This document shows, piece by piece, positions 46,795 to 58,768 of a stretch of DNA of 64,000 bases. The notes beneath the pieces were generated by a model. That model saw only the letters and a list, made by a program, of their open reading frames with translations, searched no databases and was not told the DNA's origin. Source of the stretch: Gracilaria gracilis. Taxonomy: Eukaryota; Rhodophyta; Florideophyceae; Gracilariales; Gracilariaceae. The translations under genes were made by a program, and so were the position numbers. Location of the stretch: NCBI GenBank assembly GCA_030374805.1, contig JARGSG010000092.1:124001-188000 (forward strand). The letters run 5' to 3'. Each line of letters starts with the position of its first letter. The first letter of the stretch is position 1.

Positions 46795-47338
46795 TTGCAA
46801 CAAACGTTACTGAACCCCGCAGCTCCAACCCCACAAAACCCTCGCAGTGCTCACAATGTCCTTACCATTGCGGATAGGACAAAAATTGCCACATGGATGG
46901 TGCTACATTCTAAACAGCACGGTGAGAACCGGATAGTATCCAAATCCGTATCCAATTTTTCCTCCATCTTTCGTGGCAATGCGAAGTCAAATCTTATGAA
47001 AGCAAGCCGTCTGTGGCGTAGCAGACACGAATATGTTGACGAAGAAGGCATCTTACGGACCAAAGGATCCGGTTCTTCTATATCAAAAGGCACACATGGC
47101 GGCTACAAACGCATAAACTTGAAGGCTAGAACTGGGCGAGGACGCAAGACAAAGACGTGGGTAAGGGCTCTGCACTTGGATATGCTCATGAATTTGACCG
47201 TCTGCGCAAATAAGGAGTCAAGTTCAAATGGAAGACGCTCCAGGCAATGGCCGTGCACTTGATACATGTATCAAATCAAGGTTCCCACCACAAGTTCGCG
47301 ATCGATCCGATTAATGAAAACCCGATAACACAGTGCAT
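46795..47338 (+). pseudogene. Pogo-like DNA transposase, 5' half (split by gypsy element B)
   Basis: The frame from about 46795 holds a basic DNA-binding N-terminus (SRLWRSRHEYVDEEG, GGYKRINLKARTGRGRK). It shifts frame near 47165 and reads on as KFKWKTLQAMAVHLIHVSNQGSHHKFAIDP and ENPITQC, where gypsy element B interrupts it at the TGCAT duplication. The frame resumes at 58769 as CISNRWIQSFC. Besides the frameshift one stop is visible (TAA near 47210). Terminal inverted repeats were not found. Confidence 0.6.
47334..47338. repeat. Target-site duplication of gypsy element B, left
   Basis: TGCAT precedes the 5' LTR and recurs at 58769-58773 after the 3' LTR. It interrupts one codon run of the transposase gene around it. 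Confidence 0.9.
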
Positions 47339-47846
47339 TGTAGTACAATGAGACCTCAGTGGGTTGGTGCCACGTGGGCTTACTTGTGCGTCCTGCTGGC
47401 TACACGGCACCCAATTGGTATTCTGTATTTTATAATTTTTAATTCCTAATTTCTAATTTAGTTTAGCTTAACATTGCTGGCCCATGACAGTAGGTCATGG
47501 GCACAGCCGGTGACGTCATGCCCGCATTGGAGATCGGCGTTGGTGCACCTTGTATATATTGTGGTGCACCTCGCCCTCCCCCTCGGGAATTGTAAAGTCA
47601 GGCACCACTAGGGCAGTAACTATACCATCTTGGTCACTTGCTACTCTATTAGTATTCAGATTTTACCGCGCGTCGACGTCTACTACCGTACACCTACACG
47701 GTCTAGACTAGTTGCCCCGCCGTTTGCCACTGCGGGTTTCAGGTGCCCTACTACCATATTGGTTGTGTGTTTTTCCCCTTTAGGTTGAGCCCTCGTGGGC
47801 TCCCTCTACCAGGCGGACCCCACACCTCATCGGTATTTGCACGACA
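47339..47846 (+). repeat. 5' LTR of gypsy element B
   Basis: Begins TGTAGTACAATGAGACC and ends ACGACA. It contains a perfect hairpin (GCCCATGAC, 5-base loop, GTCATGGGC; 47480-47502), a TGACGTCA palindrome and a TATATAT stretch about 45 bases further on that could serve transcription start. Confidence 0.95.
47511..47518. promoter_or_regulatory. TGACGTCA palindrome in the LTR of element B
   Basis: A perfect cAMP-response-element/bZIP consensus lies just after the LTR hairpin. It is kept in the 3' LTR (58454-58461). Control of the LTR promoter by a bZIP factor is inferred from the consensus only. Confidence 0.5.
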
Positions 47847-47849
47847 TTT

Positions 47850-47865
47850 TGGTCTCCTGACTTAG
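47850..47865 (+). promoter_or_regulatory. Primer-binding site of element B
   Basis: TGGTCTCCTGACTTAG begins three bases after the 5' LTR. Element A has TGGTCTCCC at the same place, which supports a shared tRNA primer of unknown identity. Confidence 0.75.
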
Positions 47866-47984
47866 AAGTTTCTTGGTTTTTGTCGTACCTTTACTGGTGA
47901 ACAGAAGACTTTCGAAAGGATTCTGGAAGTTCACACACCTATTTGGTTTCGTAGGAATACTCGTGAAGCAATTGGATACCACTA

Positions 47985-50154
47985 TTGGTCACTATAAAAG
48001 AACCTACAAGGCTTACTCGTGGCTCTAGCGCACCACCTGGCCACAAGTGTTCTCGTGCGGCTTCGGCCGCCAAACCCATTATGGATAATCCCGAGGAGCT
48101 GCTTCGCCAACCTCGGGCCGGAACCTCAAAGGATACGGACTCTCAGCCTCCGTCGGCTCCTGAACCTATTAAGGATATGCCGACAACGGTTGAGGACCTT
48201 TGGCTCCAAATGGAAGATCGAGCGAAAGCTCTTTTTACCGCTATCGTTAATGAAGCTATGACCTCTATGGATATGGACGCCGTTACCCGCTTGGTGGTTG
48301 ATCGAGCCGTGCACGAGCTCTCTCAGCGCATACCTAAATTGGTTGAAACATACCTCTTGACGGGTGCCCGGGAGCATATCTACCGAGTGGTTCAAGACCT
48401 TTGGGTTTCTGAAGGAATGGCGGAAACAAAACCCCTGGGGTGAATATGGTTACACGCATACCACAAGGGATACCTGCAGGTTCTTCCGCTCCAATCAAGC
48501 CAATTCCGGGCGATAGTGCGTACCTACAAGGGATAAGGCAAGATCAAGAGGGCTATATAGAGATGGGCCCTCGAGACGTGTACTTGCCACCCATTGGAGG
48601 TAACGTCCGAAAGGACACCAAGACTGGTGGACCTGAGGACAATTTGTCTGACCCAGAAGAGGGGCGACGAAGAAGAAACCGCAAGGGTAGAGAAAGGAGG
48701 AGGAAAAAGGGAAAGAGTCGCGGCTACGACTCTGACCCCGATTCCTCGAGCTCCGATACCGATACTGGTTCATCGTCGGATGATGACCGTAAAGGTAGAC
48801 GCAAGAAGAAACCGAACCGGTTGGCGAAGAAGTCGTCAAAGAGAAACTGTAAAGGTAAGAAGAAACGGTACGAGTCGTCCGACTCGGATTCGGACACCGA
48901 TACAACCCTAGAGGTGCGTCAGCCGCTGAACGATATGTTCACCAAAGCGGTTGATTATAGGTCATATCGGTTGAGAAACCGATCCTCTGCTTACACCCAA
49001 GAGGTTGCGCAGAAGATCACCAAGCACCACAAGAAGCTCAGCTTCCAGATGGGTGATACTACCTTCACAGGTGATGATCCCATTGCGGTGATTGAGTTTC
49101 TACAGAAGTTCAAGATTGCATGTGACCAAAATGGTTTTTCCGAAGGTGCCGCCATGTGGTTATTCCAGTTTTACCTTAAAGGTCAAGCTTACCACTTGTT
49201 GCAAGGCAGGCTTCGTGGAAATACCCTGGAGGTTGATGATGACGGAACGGAGATGTTAGAGACGTACCCAGAAGTGGTTAATTTCATGCTGGAAACTTAC
49301 GCTACCGATGAGGTTATCCAAGAAGGTTACGCTGAGGTGCAGGCATATCGCCAACGCTCCAGCCATACCGAAATGGAATTCTCGTTGGGCCTTTGGAATC
49401 TGGCCATCCGATGCGGTAATGTTTTTACCACTAGTCGGTTGAAGTCGCTCTTTGCCGACAATGTCGACAAAGCGATCTGTTCGCAAGTGCGCAATTACTT
49501 GGCGAACAACCGTAAAGTGGACTATAATGGGCTTGCCCGTTATGCCCAGGGGCTCGGCGACACTTTCCGTCATGGAAACAAGCCGTTGGCACCCCATACG
49601 TCAAAGGCTAAACCGAAACGGTCAGTAGTGGAGCTAGAAGAAAGCACTACCTCAGAGGGTGATTCGCTCATCTGCGTACCCACAGGGATGGCGGTTCATC
49701 TCGTGACTGCACCGCAGGCTCAGTCACAAGCCAACTTTATTGGTAATTGGTCATCAACAGTACCACCAGCTTCGGTAAGGTCGCCACCAAGCGCGGCGAG
49801 CACTCAACCAACCTCAACGGGTGGTTCGAAGCATCCTCATACGCTACAGCACCGACCAATCCGGTTACGAGACCTACCTCTTTGACCTTGCGTGATCGCG
49901 AGACAGGTGGATTGGTTTGCTGGCTCTGTTTATCGCCAGACCATCTGGCGAACCGATGTGACAAAATATCCCCAGGGGTGCGAGAATATCTAATCAGTGC
50001 CAGGCAGCAGAACCACCGTAACCTATATGGATCGGGGAGGAGAGCACAAGCTCAACCACTACCCTCTCAGGGTCATCTCTTCGAGGACACGCCAATCTTG
50101 GAGAAGGACGGTCCCGCTCAGGGGGAGCAGGAAAACACCGAACGGTTAGCGTAG
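47985..50154 (+). pseudogene. gag region of gypsy element B
   Basis: A leader frame (about 150 codons) has a helical segment resembling a gag N-terminus. It is followed by a 481-codon gag with a Lys/Arg/Ser/Asp-rich low-complexity stretch (about residues 60-150). A retrotransposon-gag core follows (FTGDDPIAVIEFLQKFK, MWLFQFYLKGQAYHLLQGRL). A CCHC-type knuckle (CWLCLSPDHLANRC) near 49.92 kb completes it. Gag packages the element RNA into virus-like particles. The region is nearly open; changes of frame between its parts may include a family-typical read-through. Confidence 0.8.
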
Positions 50155-50174
50155 GGGCCACCCCTAACCGTGAA

Positions 50175-53100
50175 TTGGAAGGCCCGTGGATACCGGAACG
50201 GGAAACCTTAAAGGTGGAAAAAGAAGAATCAGATGTACCCAATGTGGTGTGTCTGATGAAGTACAATAACTATAAAGTTAATGCTTCAGTAAGCTTTCTC
50301 AATTACCTACAGGTTCCTGTTGCGTGTGTACTCGATACCGGCACCGGTCCGAATGTGCTAAACGCTCGCGTCATACCCGATGCGGTCTTGCGGAACATTC
50401 GGCCTGCCCCGACTATCAACCCATTGGTGGACCCTAGCGAGCGCCCACTGCACCTTAGAGGAATGTTGACCCCTGTGGTACAACTCGGAACCTTGAAGGT
50501 GAAGCTCAATTTCTTTGTCGTGGATCGTCTGGCGACAGACTGTATCCTCGGGACCAACTTTATTGACAGACATGTCAAGGCAATTTTGCCAGGGTCCCGA
50601 ACGGTCGCTCTCCGTCAAGGTGGTCGTATTGCCATACTAGGTAATACGCACACCAAAAATGGTTGGCGTCAGAAGCCGAGGTCCAATATACCCACCGAAA
50701 CGGTCTCAAACAAGATACTGCTCACCAAATTGGTTTCAATTCCGGCTATGACCCAGATGGTAGTGAATGTCTCATATGAAATACCAGGATTGGTAATGCT
50801 ACAGAACCATCCTAAGTTGGCAGAAAGACATCTCGCCTTGATTGCAAACGGGATCATTGACAACATCCCTAATCAAACCTTCAAGGTGTACTTGAGTAAC
50901 TTCAGCAATCATATTGTTAAGGTACCCAAGAATACCACTATTGGAATTGCATTACCAGCACCACAAGGGGTTTTCAAGGTCTCACATACTAAGATGGGCG
51001 AGGTCGCCACCTCTAAGGAAGGGGGAGGAGCAGATGCGCCATATCCCGCATGTGCGCACCTGTTATCGACAAATACCGAATTGGAACTGGACCCAGTGAG
51101 GGATTGGAGAGAGAAAGTCCAGATCCGTGCGGAGAATCAGGCTCTCCGAAACCGGATCCTCAGTCTCTTAGAAGAATTTCAGCCCATGTGGTCGGGCCGG
51201 TTAGGCCAAATAGAGACTCCAGAGCACCGTATTGATATGGTGCCCGGCTGGAAACCCATTTACCAGCAGCCTTACCGAGCGGGTCCGAAAGCCCGTGAGG
51301 TTGAGCTTAATGAGGTCGAGCGAATGCTCCGTGAAGGTGTCATAGAACCAGCAAATGCGGACTGGGCCAGCCCTGTGGTTCTCGTCACAAAGAAGAATGA
51401 TACCCGTATGCGGTTCTGTGTGGACTACAGAAGACTGAATAGTATGACCATCAGGGATTCGTAGCCAATACCTAGAATGGACGAGTGTATAGATTCGTTG
51501 GGCAACGCCAAGATCTTTACTACGCTCGATGCCAATTGTGGTTATTGGCAGGTACCTATCAGGGAAGAAGACAAGGACAAAACGACGTTTACGTGCCACG
51601 CTGGGTTATTCCGCTTTACGCGTATGCCATTTGGGTTGCGGAATGCCCCGGCTACCTTTCAGAGGGCGTTAGACATAATCCTTTCGAAGGTGAAGTGGAG
51701 AGCCGCTCTGGTATACATCGATGATGTAATCATATATTCCAGAACGGTAGAGGAACATTTCTACCATGTTAGGGAAGTTTTGAACCTTTTGAGGGAATCG
51801 GGAGTAACGTTGAAGCTACGCAAGTGCGAATTCGTCACCAAAGAGGTAGAATACCTTGGTCATATCATCAGCCCTGGAAGGTTAGAAGTGACGCCGCGGA
51901 ATATCCGGGCCGTGCAGGAGGCGAAGCCACCCACGTCCCAAACGGAAATCCGATCCTTTATAGGTTTGTGCAATGTGTACCGCCGGTTTTTCAAGGGATT
52001 TGCCAAGATAGCGGCTCCTCTAATCAGGACGATGCTGAAAGGCCAACCTACAAGGTTTGAATGTCTTACCAATGAGGAGATGGATGCGTTCGAGGCGCTG
52101 AAACATGCGCTCTTGACACCTCCCATCTTGGCACTACCCAAAGCTGGTTTACGATACACATTGGATACCGATGCTTCGGATGCCCAAATTGGTTGTTGTC
52201 TTATGCAGGAGCAAGAAAACGGCGACAAACTACCTATAGGGTACTGGAGCCGTGCTCTGCACGCTGCAGAAAAGAATTACACAACAACCGAAAAGGAGTG
52301 TCTAGCTGTGGTCTGGAGCATGCTGATGCCCCGCCCCTACCTATATGGTGAAATGTTTACGCTTCGAACTGACCATGAAGCCCTGCGATGGATACTTGGT
52401 CTTGCCGACGCATCATGCAGACTTGCCCGATGGCGGTTACGACTTTCAGAGTTCGAGTACGACGTACAGTACCGACTAGGTATCAAACACAACGTCGCAG
52501 ATGCAATGTCCCGCATTACCACAAATGGTTTGGATACCGAGCCGGTAGAGGATGATATCCCATGCCTTACCATCTCTATAGACCCTGGTGGTGATGTTGA
52601 TACCTTAAAGGGCTACTGGACTTTACCCGAAGAGGATACGTGGTTAAGTGACGCTATCGCTAGGGAAATACTTACCCTTGAGGAAACAGACGTCATGCCG
52701 ATTACCCATGAGGAATTTCTGAGAGAACGGGCAAATGATCTTACTGTCGCTCTCTCATGGACCAAGTAGGTATGAAGGACTCACACTTCGATGTCGACCG
52801 AAATGATTTCCTTGTAAAGCGAGCTCCAATTGATGGATTCCTTCAAAAGGTAGTGCCCAAGGCGCTGCGCCCTAGGGTGCTGTACGTTTCGCACTACCCG
52901 AGGCTATCCGGACACCCTGGAGGTACGAGAATGTACTACACCTTGAGGCAAGGGTATTAATGGCCCCATATGGCTCATGATATCTACACCTTTGTGGGTC
53001 AGTGCGAACCATGCGTACGAACCCGTGGAGGTCTCCGCAAGCACAGGAAATACTTGAAACTATTCCCAGCTGCGGGTCCTCTCGAATTCGTAGCAATAGA

Positions 53101-54385
53101 CCTTCTAGGGCCATTGCCGAAAACCACAAGGGGATATCAGTACATCATCGTAATCACCGACAGGTTTTCGAAGCTCACCAGAGCCATACCTTTGAAGAAC
53201 ACGAAGTGTACGACCCTCGCGGTAGCGTTCTTGAACAACTGGATTTACCCGTATGGTGCGCCACTATATCTGCTTACCGATAATGGTTCGAACTTGGCTT
53301 CGAAATTCTTTGAGGCGGTTTGTAACCTCTTGGGTATTAAACACTACTTCACCACTGCCTATCATCCACAAACGAATGGGCAAGTGGAGCGCTTTAACCG
53401 AACACTGGTATCCAGATTACGCCACTATACAGAAGAACACCAAACTGGTTGGGACGAGCTCGTGCAGCCCTTGACATATGCATATAACCTTCTGGTTCAT
53501 CGAGTGACGCAGACTACGCCGTTCGATCTGATACTGTCAAGAAACCCACCAGGTATTGTTGTTGAAGGAGACCCATTAGAACAAGAAGCCGCCGGGTCGC
53601 TCACACCGTCACAGGTTAAATGGAATACCCTTTTGAGGTTGAGGCGTGCTCTTAAACATGCTGACAGCAAGCTCACAGCATCCGAAAAGCGGTACAAGGA
53701 GGACTACGACCGAAAGGTAACCCAAGTGGTAACGGTTACGCCGGGTCAATATGTCTTTATTGACCATCCACCAAAAGGAGCTAAACCACGACCGGGTGAT
53801 GAAGCCGATGATGAATCTATTGATAGAGATATCAATTCTAAGCTTCTTCCGAAATCATCGGGACCTTCCGAGGTAGTTCGATCAACCGACCACAGGGTAA
53901 CGGTGAACCAAGATGGTGTAGAGAATACGATATCTATTGACCGAATCACGGTTGCACCCCAAACGGTTCAAACCAGGAAGGAACGCGGAGAATCCGCGCG
54001 AGACCCTCAAGCGGTTGCCCTGAGAACTCGGCCCAGAGAGGACGAGATACCCATCGAGGTTAATGATGACGAACAGGGTGATGACCCAGACTACGTACCA
54101 CCCGCGGGGATTAGAGTGGCTCCTTCAGAGGAAATACCTACCCCTAGTGGTACAAATGCTCATCTAAACCAAAGTGATGACGGGACACCGTCTCAGGCCT
54201 CTGATGAGTTCCCAGTGGAACGCCTTGTAGGTCACCGCCGTACCCCAGATGGTCTGAAGTGCATCGTACGTTGGTATGGCTGGGGCGCCGATGGTGACAC
54301 CGCCGAGCCGCCCTCAGCCATACCACACCACTTCCGGGTGAGCTACTGGAACCGCAAGGGAGAGGACATGCCGAATGATGGGTAA
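50175..54385 (+). pseudogene. pol region of gypsy element B
   Basis: The parts run in Ty3/gypsy order. Aspartic protease carries VLDTGTGPNVL near 50.33 kb and LGTNFIDRHV near 50.55 kb. Reverse transcriptase lies at 51.2-52.0 kb with YIDDVIIYS. RNase H lies at 52.1-52.5 kb with TLDTDASDAQIG and LRTDHEALRWI. Integrase follows with an HH...CEPC zinc-binding part (about 52.9-53.0 kb), core blocks AIDLLGPLPKTT and LTDNGSNLASKFFEAV, and NGQVERFNRTL. A chromodomain-like tail is at about 54.2-54.37 kb (VGHRRTPDGLKCIVRWYGWG). It converts the RNA to DNA and inserts it. It is a fossil with only a few breaks. Confidence 0.9.
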
Positions 54386-54693
54386 ACCTTAGAGGTGATG
54401 CAGTCCCCTAAGGAAGGGGGAAAAGCATTGTAATGACGAGTACCAAAGTCGGTTCGAACGCTTACCGGGAAGTACAACTAGAAGGAAGCATTCCGCGAGG
54501 GTACGTCCAAGGAGCGGTAGCGCTAAAGAAGGACGCACCGTTGTACGCGCGCCGTTGCACACGCGCCATGCACGTGCGCGGCACGCGAGCGAACCCGAAC
54601 GGTGGAAACATTCAAAAATTGTATCTTTCTATTTTTCGAGGTCTACGCGCGCTGCCCGTGGCGCGCCGTGCGGAGTAACTGATTCGGTTTACA
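54386..54693. other. Short spacer after pol in element B
   Basis: About 300 bases with CG-rich dyad phrases (GCACGTGCGCGGCACGCGAGCG near 54570-54590) and no coding signal. The pol message and the antisense message converge here. Confidence 0.4.
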
Positions 54694-55059
54694 CTATTGT
54701 GTGTAGGGAGCGAGCAACGGCATGGTCAAAAAATCTAAGTATTTTGACCGTGCCGCGCTCCCGAATCGGCCATTCTCAGCCTCTGAAACCGCTTGACTCT
54801 CGACATAAAAACCAAAAGGGGTTTCTGCGTTTTCACTATCATATGGAGGGGTAATTTCCAGGCCGAATACTTTGATTCGCCTTGCAAGTAACTTCCGGGG
54901 TGAAACACCGCACGTGCGCCCATGCCTGGTAAGAGGCCATGCAGAACCATCCCGGTACATTGCTGGCCACCATGCGCGAGTGCGTGGCACAACCCCCCAC
55001 CTTATGGGAAGGCGAAACCGCTTGCTGCGCAGCACGGAGGCGAAGCGCGGTACCAACAT
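54694..55059 (-). CDS. Antisense frame II of element B, conserved small protein
   Basis: A 121-codon frame opposite to pol. Its second half aligns with 20102-20617 (plus) of element A: (L/I)LARRIK, I-x-P, SEN/AEN, FG(F/L)Y and SKYL followed by (D/E)-x-(L/M). The first half is basic (SKRFRLPIRW, Trp-rich) and less conserved. There is no recognised domain, signal peptide or membrane segment. It lies downstream of antisense frame I and could be its second cistron or exon. Conservation across two elements that differ greatly elsewhere argues that it is translated. Confidence 0.55.
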   Translation of the reverse strand: MLVPRFASVLRSKRFRLPIRWGVVPRTRAWWPAMYRDGSAWPLTRHGRTCGVSPRKLLARRIKVFGLEITPPYDSENAETPFGFYVESQAVSEAENGRFGSAARSKYLDFLTMPLLAPYTQ

Positions 55060-55312
55060 GGTGAATCCATACTACGAGCACACAAATGTAGCTCCGGATG
55101 GAACCAATTTACCTACGAGGAATTACTCTTCACCCACCGTGGTACGCTGGTCTAAGGAAGGGGGAGGGGAGCTGTTTTCGCGCTTCCTCTCTCGCTTCAC
55201 AATGCACCTCTATGGTAATTGGAACCTAACATGGAAACGCATAACTTTTAACTTTACTGAAAGAGTAATACCAACAGGGATGCCAACAGGGATGCAGAAG
55301 GGAAGACAGGAA

Positions 55313-57934
55313 TCAACCAGATGGGTGAGTGGCAAAGTGAGGCCCCGAGGAGCCTCCAGCTGAGGATCCCCGACCCGGAGTGGTGCTCTGATGGGCTCCC
55401 GGCCAAGGCTGGAAGAGATGAGCCTGGCCTGGAACCTGGATAGGTGCGCTACCATGACCCACGGGGGTACTAGTAGGCACACTGACGCTTGGAATTACAT
55501 CAGGACCCATCGGAGGTGGGGCGCTCGCCTGCGCAACTGACGGAGGTACCGACGACCCGGTGTGGAGAAGAGCCTGCGGAGCGGCTAGAAGGCCGGCGTT
55601 CAGGCTAGCACCAAATAGGGGATCCTCCAAAGAGTTTGTAGGCGTCGGGCCCATAGCCGTCGCTAGGCCCGCCACCTGGTTGGTAGCCATCTGGCAGAGC
55701 TCGACCTGGAACCGGTTCCGGAACTCACCAATTTGGGAAAAGGATCGCATGTACTGTGCATGACGAGGCAGGATGCTTTCCAGGATGGTAAGAGCTTCGA
55801 TCACAGAGGTAGGACCCGCCCGCTGGAAGTTCACCACGCAGGCTTGGCGGACCCGAGCCGTTAAACCGGAAACGGCCTGGGAGTCCACCTGAGAGGGGAC
55901 AGGCGCCGCAGCCGCAGCCATGACACCCCCGAGGATATCCCGTGAAGGCCCATCAACCCTTGTGGTGCTGGAAAGAAGAGGAGTTACACCAGTATGGGCA
56001 GGCGTATTGCGTCCCTCCGGAGCGGGAGTAGGCGCTGAAGTGACCACAGGGGTAGCTGCTGGCGACTCCACCACGGCTGGGAATGGCTCGGGACTCTCTG
56101 AAGGTCCCTGATCGGTCGGTGCCCCGGGGTAGTGTTGCTCCGCGCGGGATACAACCTTCCAGGACACCGGATCGAAAACTTCCCACCCCTGTTTAGGTCC
56201 CCATGGGAAACTCTCCACTTGGGTAAGCAACGATTCCAGTTGCTCAATGGAGTAGTCCGTACCTGCCACAATGGTTCCGAGTCCGAATAATCGGATGTCG
56301 CGAATGACCCTCGGGGGAATGAAAAACATACGACCAGGAGGTTGCACACCGTTACGGTATATCTCGGCTTCACGAGAACGACAATCCCAGTCAATACCGT
56401 CACGGGCAGCCTGCAGAGCCAGGACGGCCACCAACATGGCCCATTCCGCGAGGGCAATCGACCAAATGAGCTTATACCGATCGTGGTTACGGGTGATATA
56501 GCTCCCGAAGTAGGCCAACACCGGTGGAGTTGGGACGCTAAGCGACATCGGAACCTCATAGGCATTCCACCAATCGGGTCGAGCCACATGCCAAGAGGTC
56601 CTTCCCTTATTAGGTTGAGAGAAGAACTCTACATTGTGGAACCCATGCATGACGCGGTTGAAACTGGACCGGGTGCGGATGCGAGCCTCGGTGGCAGCAT
56701 CCACGCCCCACCTACGACGGTTAGCCCAATGGATGGTATTGTAAGGCCGATCGAGGCAAACCAAATGTGGAGAAGCCGGAAGGTACTGCTGCGGAAGGGA
56801 GTCATACTGACAGATCTTCACAACCAGACGTCGGTAATAGTGGAGCTCCGGTTCAATACGAACGTACCACAGATCGCTGGGATAAAGCGGGGGAATGAAA
56901 TACCTCATGGGTGTGTGTCACTGGCGACTCTCATAGCACTCCAGCCGACCCTGACGAGGTTGATATTCTTTATCCCAACGGTGGAGCGTCTGCGGGACGG
57001 AGCGGAGACGCTCGCAATCCCAACGAAACAAACCCAAGTAGGTATCCAGAGTTGGACGTCGCAAGACGCCGGGAAGCGAGGTGTTCCCCGGCGCCACCGG
57101 CCAGTACCGGCGGTACAGCGTCGCTTGCGAAACCAATTTTGGGTCGATCCCGAAGGTACCATGTTAGGAAACGTTGCAATCGGCGGTGGTGAACGCTTCC
57201 AATCCATAATAAGAAATCCCACGAGGAATCTCGGGCTCCGGACCATACGGGTCCTGGATCCCCTCGTGAATCCCTTGAGGTTGATGCGAAGAAGATTGAA
57301 CCGGCTGGCTCCGGAAACCAGTTTGGATGCGGGTGTGGTACAAAGCAGTACCGCGCGAACCAGACTTAATAATGCCGCTTCCGCGACCGCGCGAAAGACC
57401 GGCACCCGACATGGTGTGATGAGTACCGCGAAGGAGTGGTTGAGACGGCGAGCATTCGACCGCAGGGGTGAACCGAATTGGCTTTTTATCCACAATGGGT
57501 GAATCACTAGAGCTGATGCTCAAAACCTCCACCCATTCGGGGCTCCATGCTGGTTCAACCATTAAGGTATCGGCATTGGTCGCCGATGGCGCGCCGTCCC
57601 TTGGGGTTACCTCGTCCGGCTGACCAACATGGGGAACCGACAAGCGCCGTGTACCGCTACGGGTGCGAGCCCGCACGCTGGTACCAGGGCTACCCATGTG
57701 GTTCAGATAGGGATCGGGGGTCACTCGGACGAGAAGCCACGGCGGCGCGAGCCAACATAGACAAACCGCAAGGGGGTACGAAGGTAACCACAAGGGAGAA
57801 CGGTGGAACAACCTCGAAGGAGTCAGCGGCAGCACCTCGAAGGGACGGAGACGGAACCTAAAAGGTACAGCGCGACAAGCCGCAACCAAGGGGACGCCAA
57901 AATCCTGCACGGTACAGCCCGCACAGGAGCGCAA
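55313..57934 (-). CDS. Antisense frame I of element B, conserved large protein
   Basis: The main open part (56908-55313, 531 codons) is preceded by another open antisense stretch reaching 57934. Residues 1-250 form the region conserved with element A (17.85-19.49 kb). It is rich in Trp, Tyr and Arg, with RPYNTIHW, GFHNVEFFS, MSLSVPTPP, AARDGI and MFFIPPRVIRDIRLFGLG, and a further helical block to about residue 250. Residues 270-360 are Pro/Ala/Thr-rich. A helical segment with ALTILESILPRHAQY follows, then a Pro/Gln-rich end. It would be expressed from a promoter near or inside the 3' LTR on the opposite strand. The function is unknown; a structural or RNA-binding role would be speculation. 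Antisense frames in the same place are known from plant Tat-type gypsy elements. Confidence 0.65.
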
Positions 57935-58269
57935 AGCTGCGCCGCGTACCTCAATGGGTGTGCCGACGCGGAATAGGCGATCGAAGCCCCGAATCCGTTA
58001 AGGTGTACGCCGGTACTTTCGCCGAGGCGGGCTGGTAGTTGAACCTCGTAGGCGCACAACGGGCGCGCGGCGCGCCCCAAACCACGAATGGGGAAGGAAA
58101 AGCCGCTGTCGGTAGTGACCCAAATGGTGAACAGACACGCTCCGTATCGCAGAGCGAGCACGACGCACGGTGTGAAATGGCACGAGGACTGCGCCGTTGA
58201 TCAGGGGGGTACGACGATGCAACGGACTTGGTGAGAGGATCTAGGAGCCACGAGGGCGTGGCTCAGGGT

Positions 58270-58279
58270 AGGAAGGGGG
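58270..58279 (+). promoter_or_regulatory. Polypurine tract of element B
   Basis: AGGAAGGGGG, two bases before the TGTAG start of the 3' LTR. It matches the tract of element A. Confidence 0.85.
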
Positions 58280-58281
58280 TC

Positions 58282-58768
58282 TGTAGTACAATGAGACCTC
58301 AGTGGGTTGGTGCCACGTGGGCTTACTTGTGCGCCTTGCTGGCTGCACGGCACCCAATTGGTATTCTGTATTTTATAATTTCTAATTCCTAATTTCTAAT
58401 TTAGTTTAGCTTAACATTGCTGGCCCATGACAGTAGGTCATGGGCACAGCCGATGACGTCATGCCCGCATTGGAGATCAGCGTCGGTGCACCTCGCCCTC
58501 CCCCTCGGGAATTGTAAAGTCAGGCACCACTAGGGCAGTAACTATACCATCTTGGTCACTTGCTACTCTATTAGTATTCAGGTTTTACCGCGCGTCGACG
58601 TCTACTACCGTACACCTACACTGTGTAGACTAGTTGCCTCGCCGTTTGCCCCTGCGGGTTTCATGTGCCCTACTACCATATTGGTTGTGTGTTTTTCCCC
58701 TTTAGGTTGAGCCCTCGTGCGCTCCCTCTACCAGGCGGACCCCACACCTCATCGGTATTTGTACGACA
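58282..58768 (+). repeat. 3' LTR of gypsy element B
   Basis: Direct repeat of 47339-47846, about 97 percent identical by eye. It keeps the hairpin (58423-58445) and TGACGTCA. It is followed by TGCAT. Confidence 0.95.

Larger units (their letters stand above)
47339..58768 (+). mobile_element. Ty3/gypsy chromovirus, element B, nearly whole
   Basis: An 11.4-kb element with LTRs of 508 and 487 bp (TGTAGTACAA...ACGACA), a TGCAT duplication, primer-binding site and polypurine tract. Coding parts are gag with a zinc knuckle, protease, reverse transcriptase, RNase H, integrase and a chromodomain-like tail. Between the chromodomain and the 3' LTR lie two antisense frames conserved with element A. The LTRs differ at about 15 of 487 aligned positions (about 3 percent) plus one short length difference, so this is the younger insertion. 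It looks almost complete, with about four interruptions of gag-pol, some of which may be normal frame changes of the family. It inserted into a pogo-like DNA transposon. Confidence 0.95.

Noticed and set aside
56342-57502. 386-codon plus-strand frame in element B
   Set aside because: It overlaps antisense frame I. The minus-strand protein, not this one, has a counterpart in element A.
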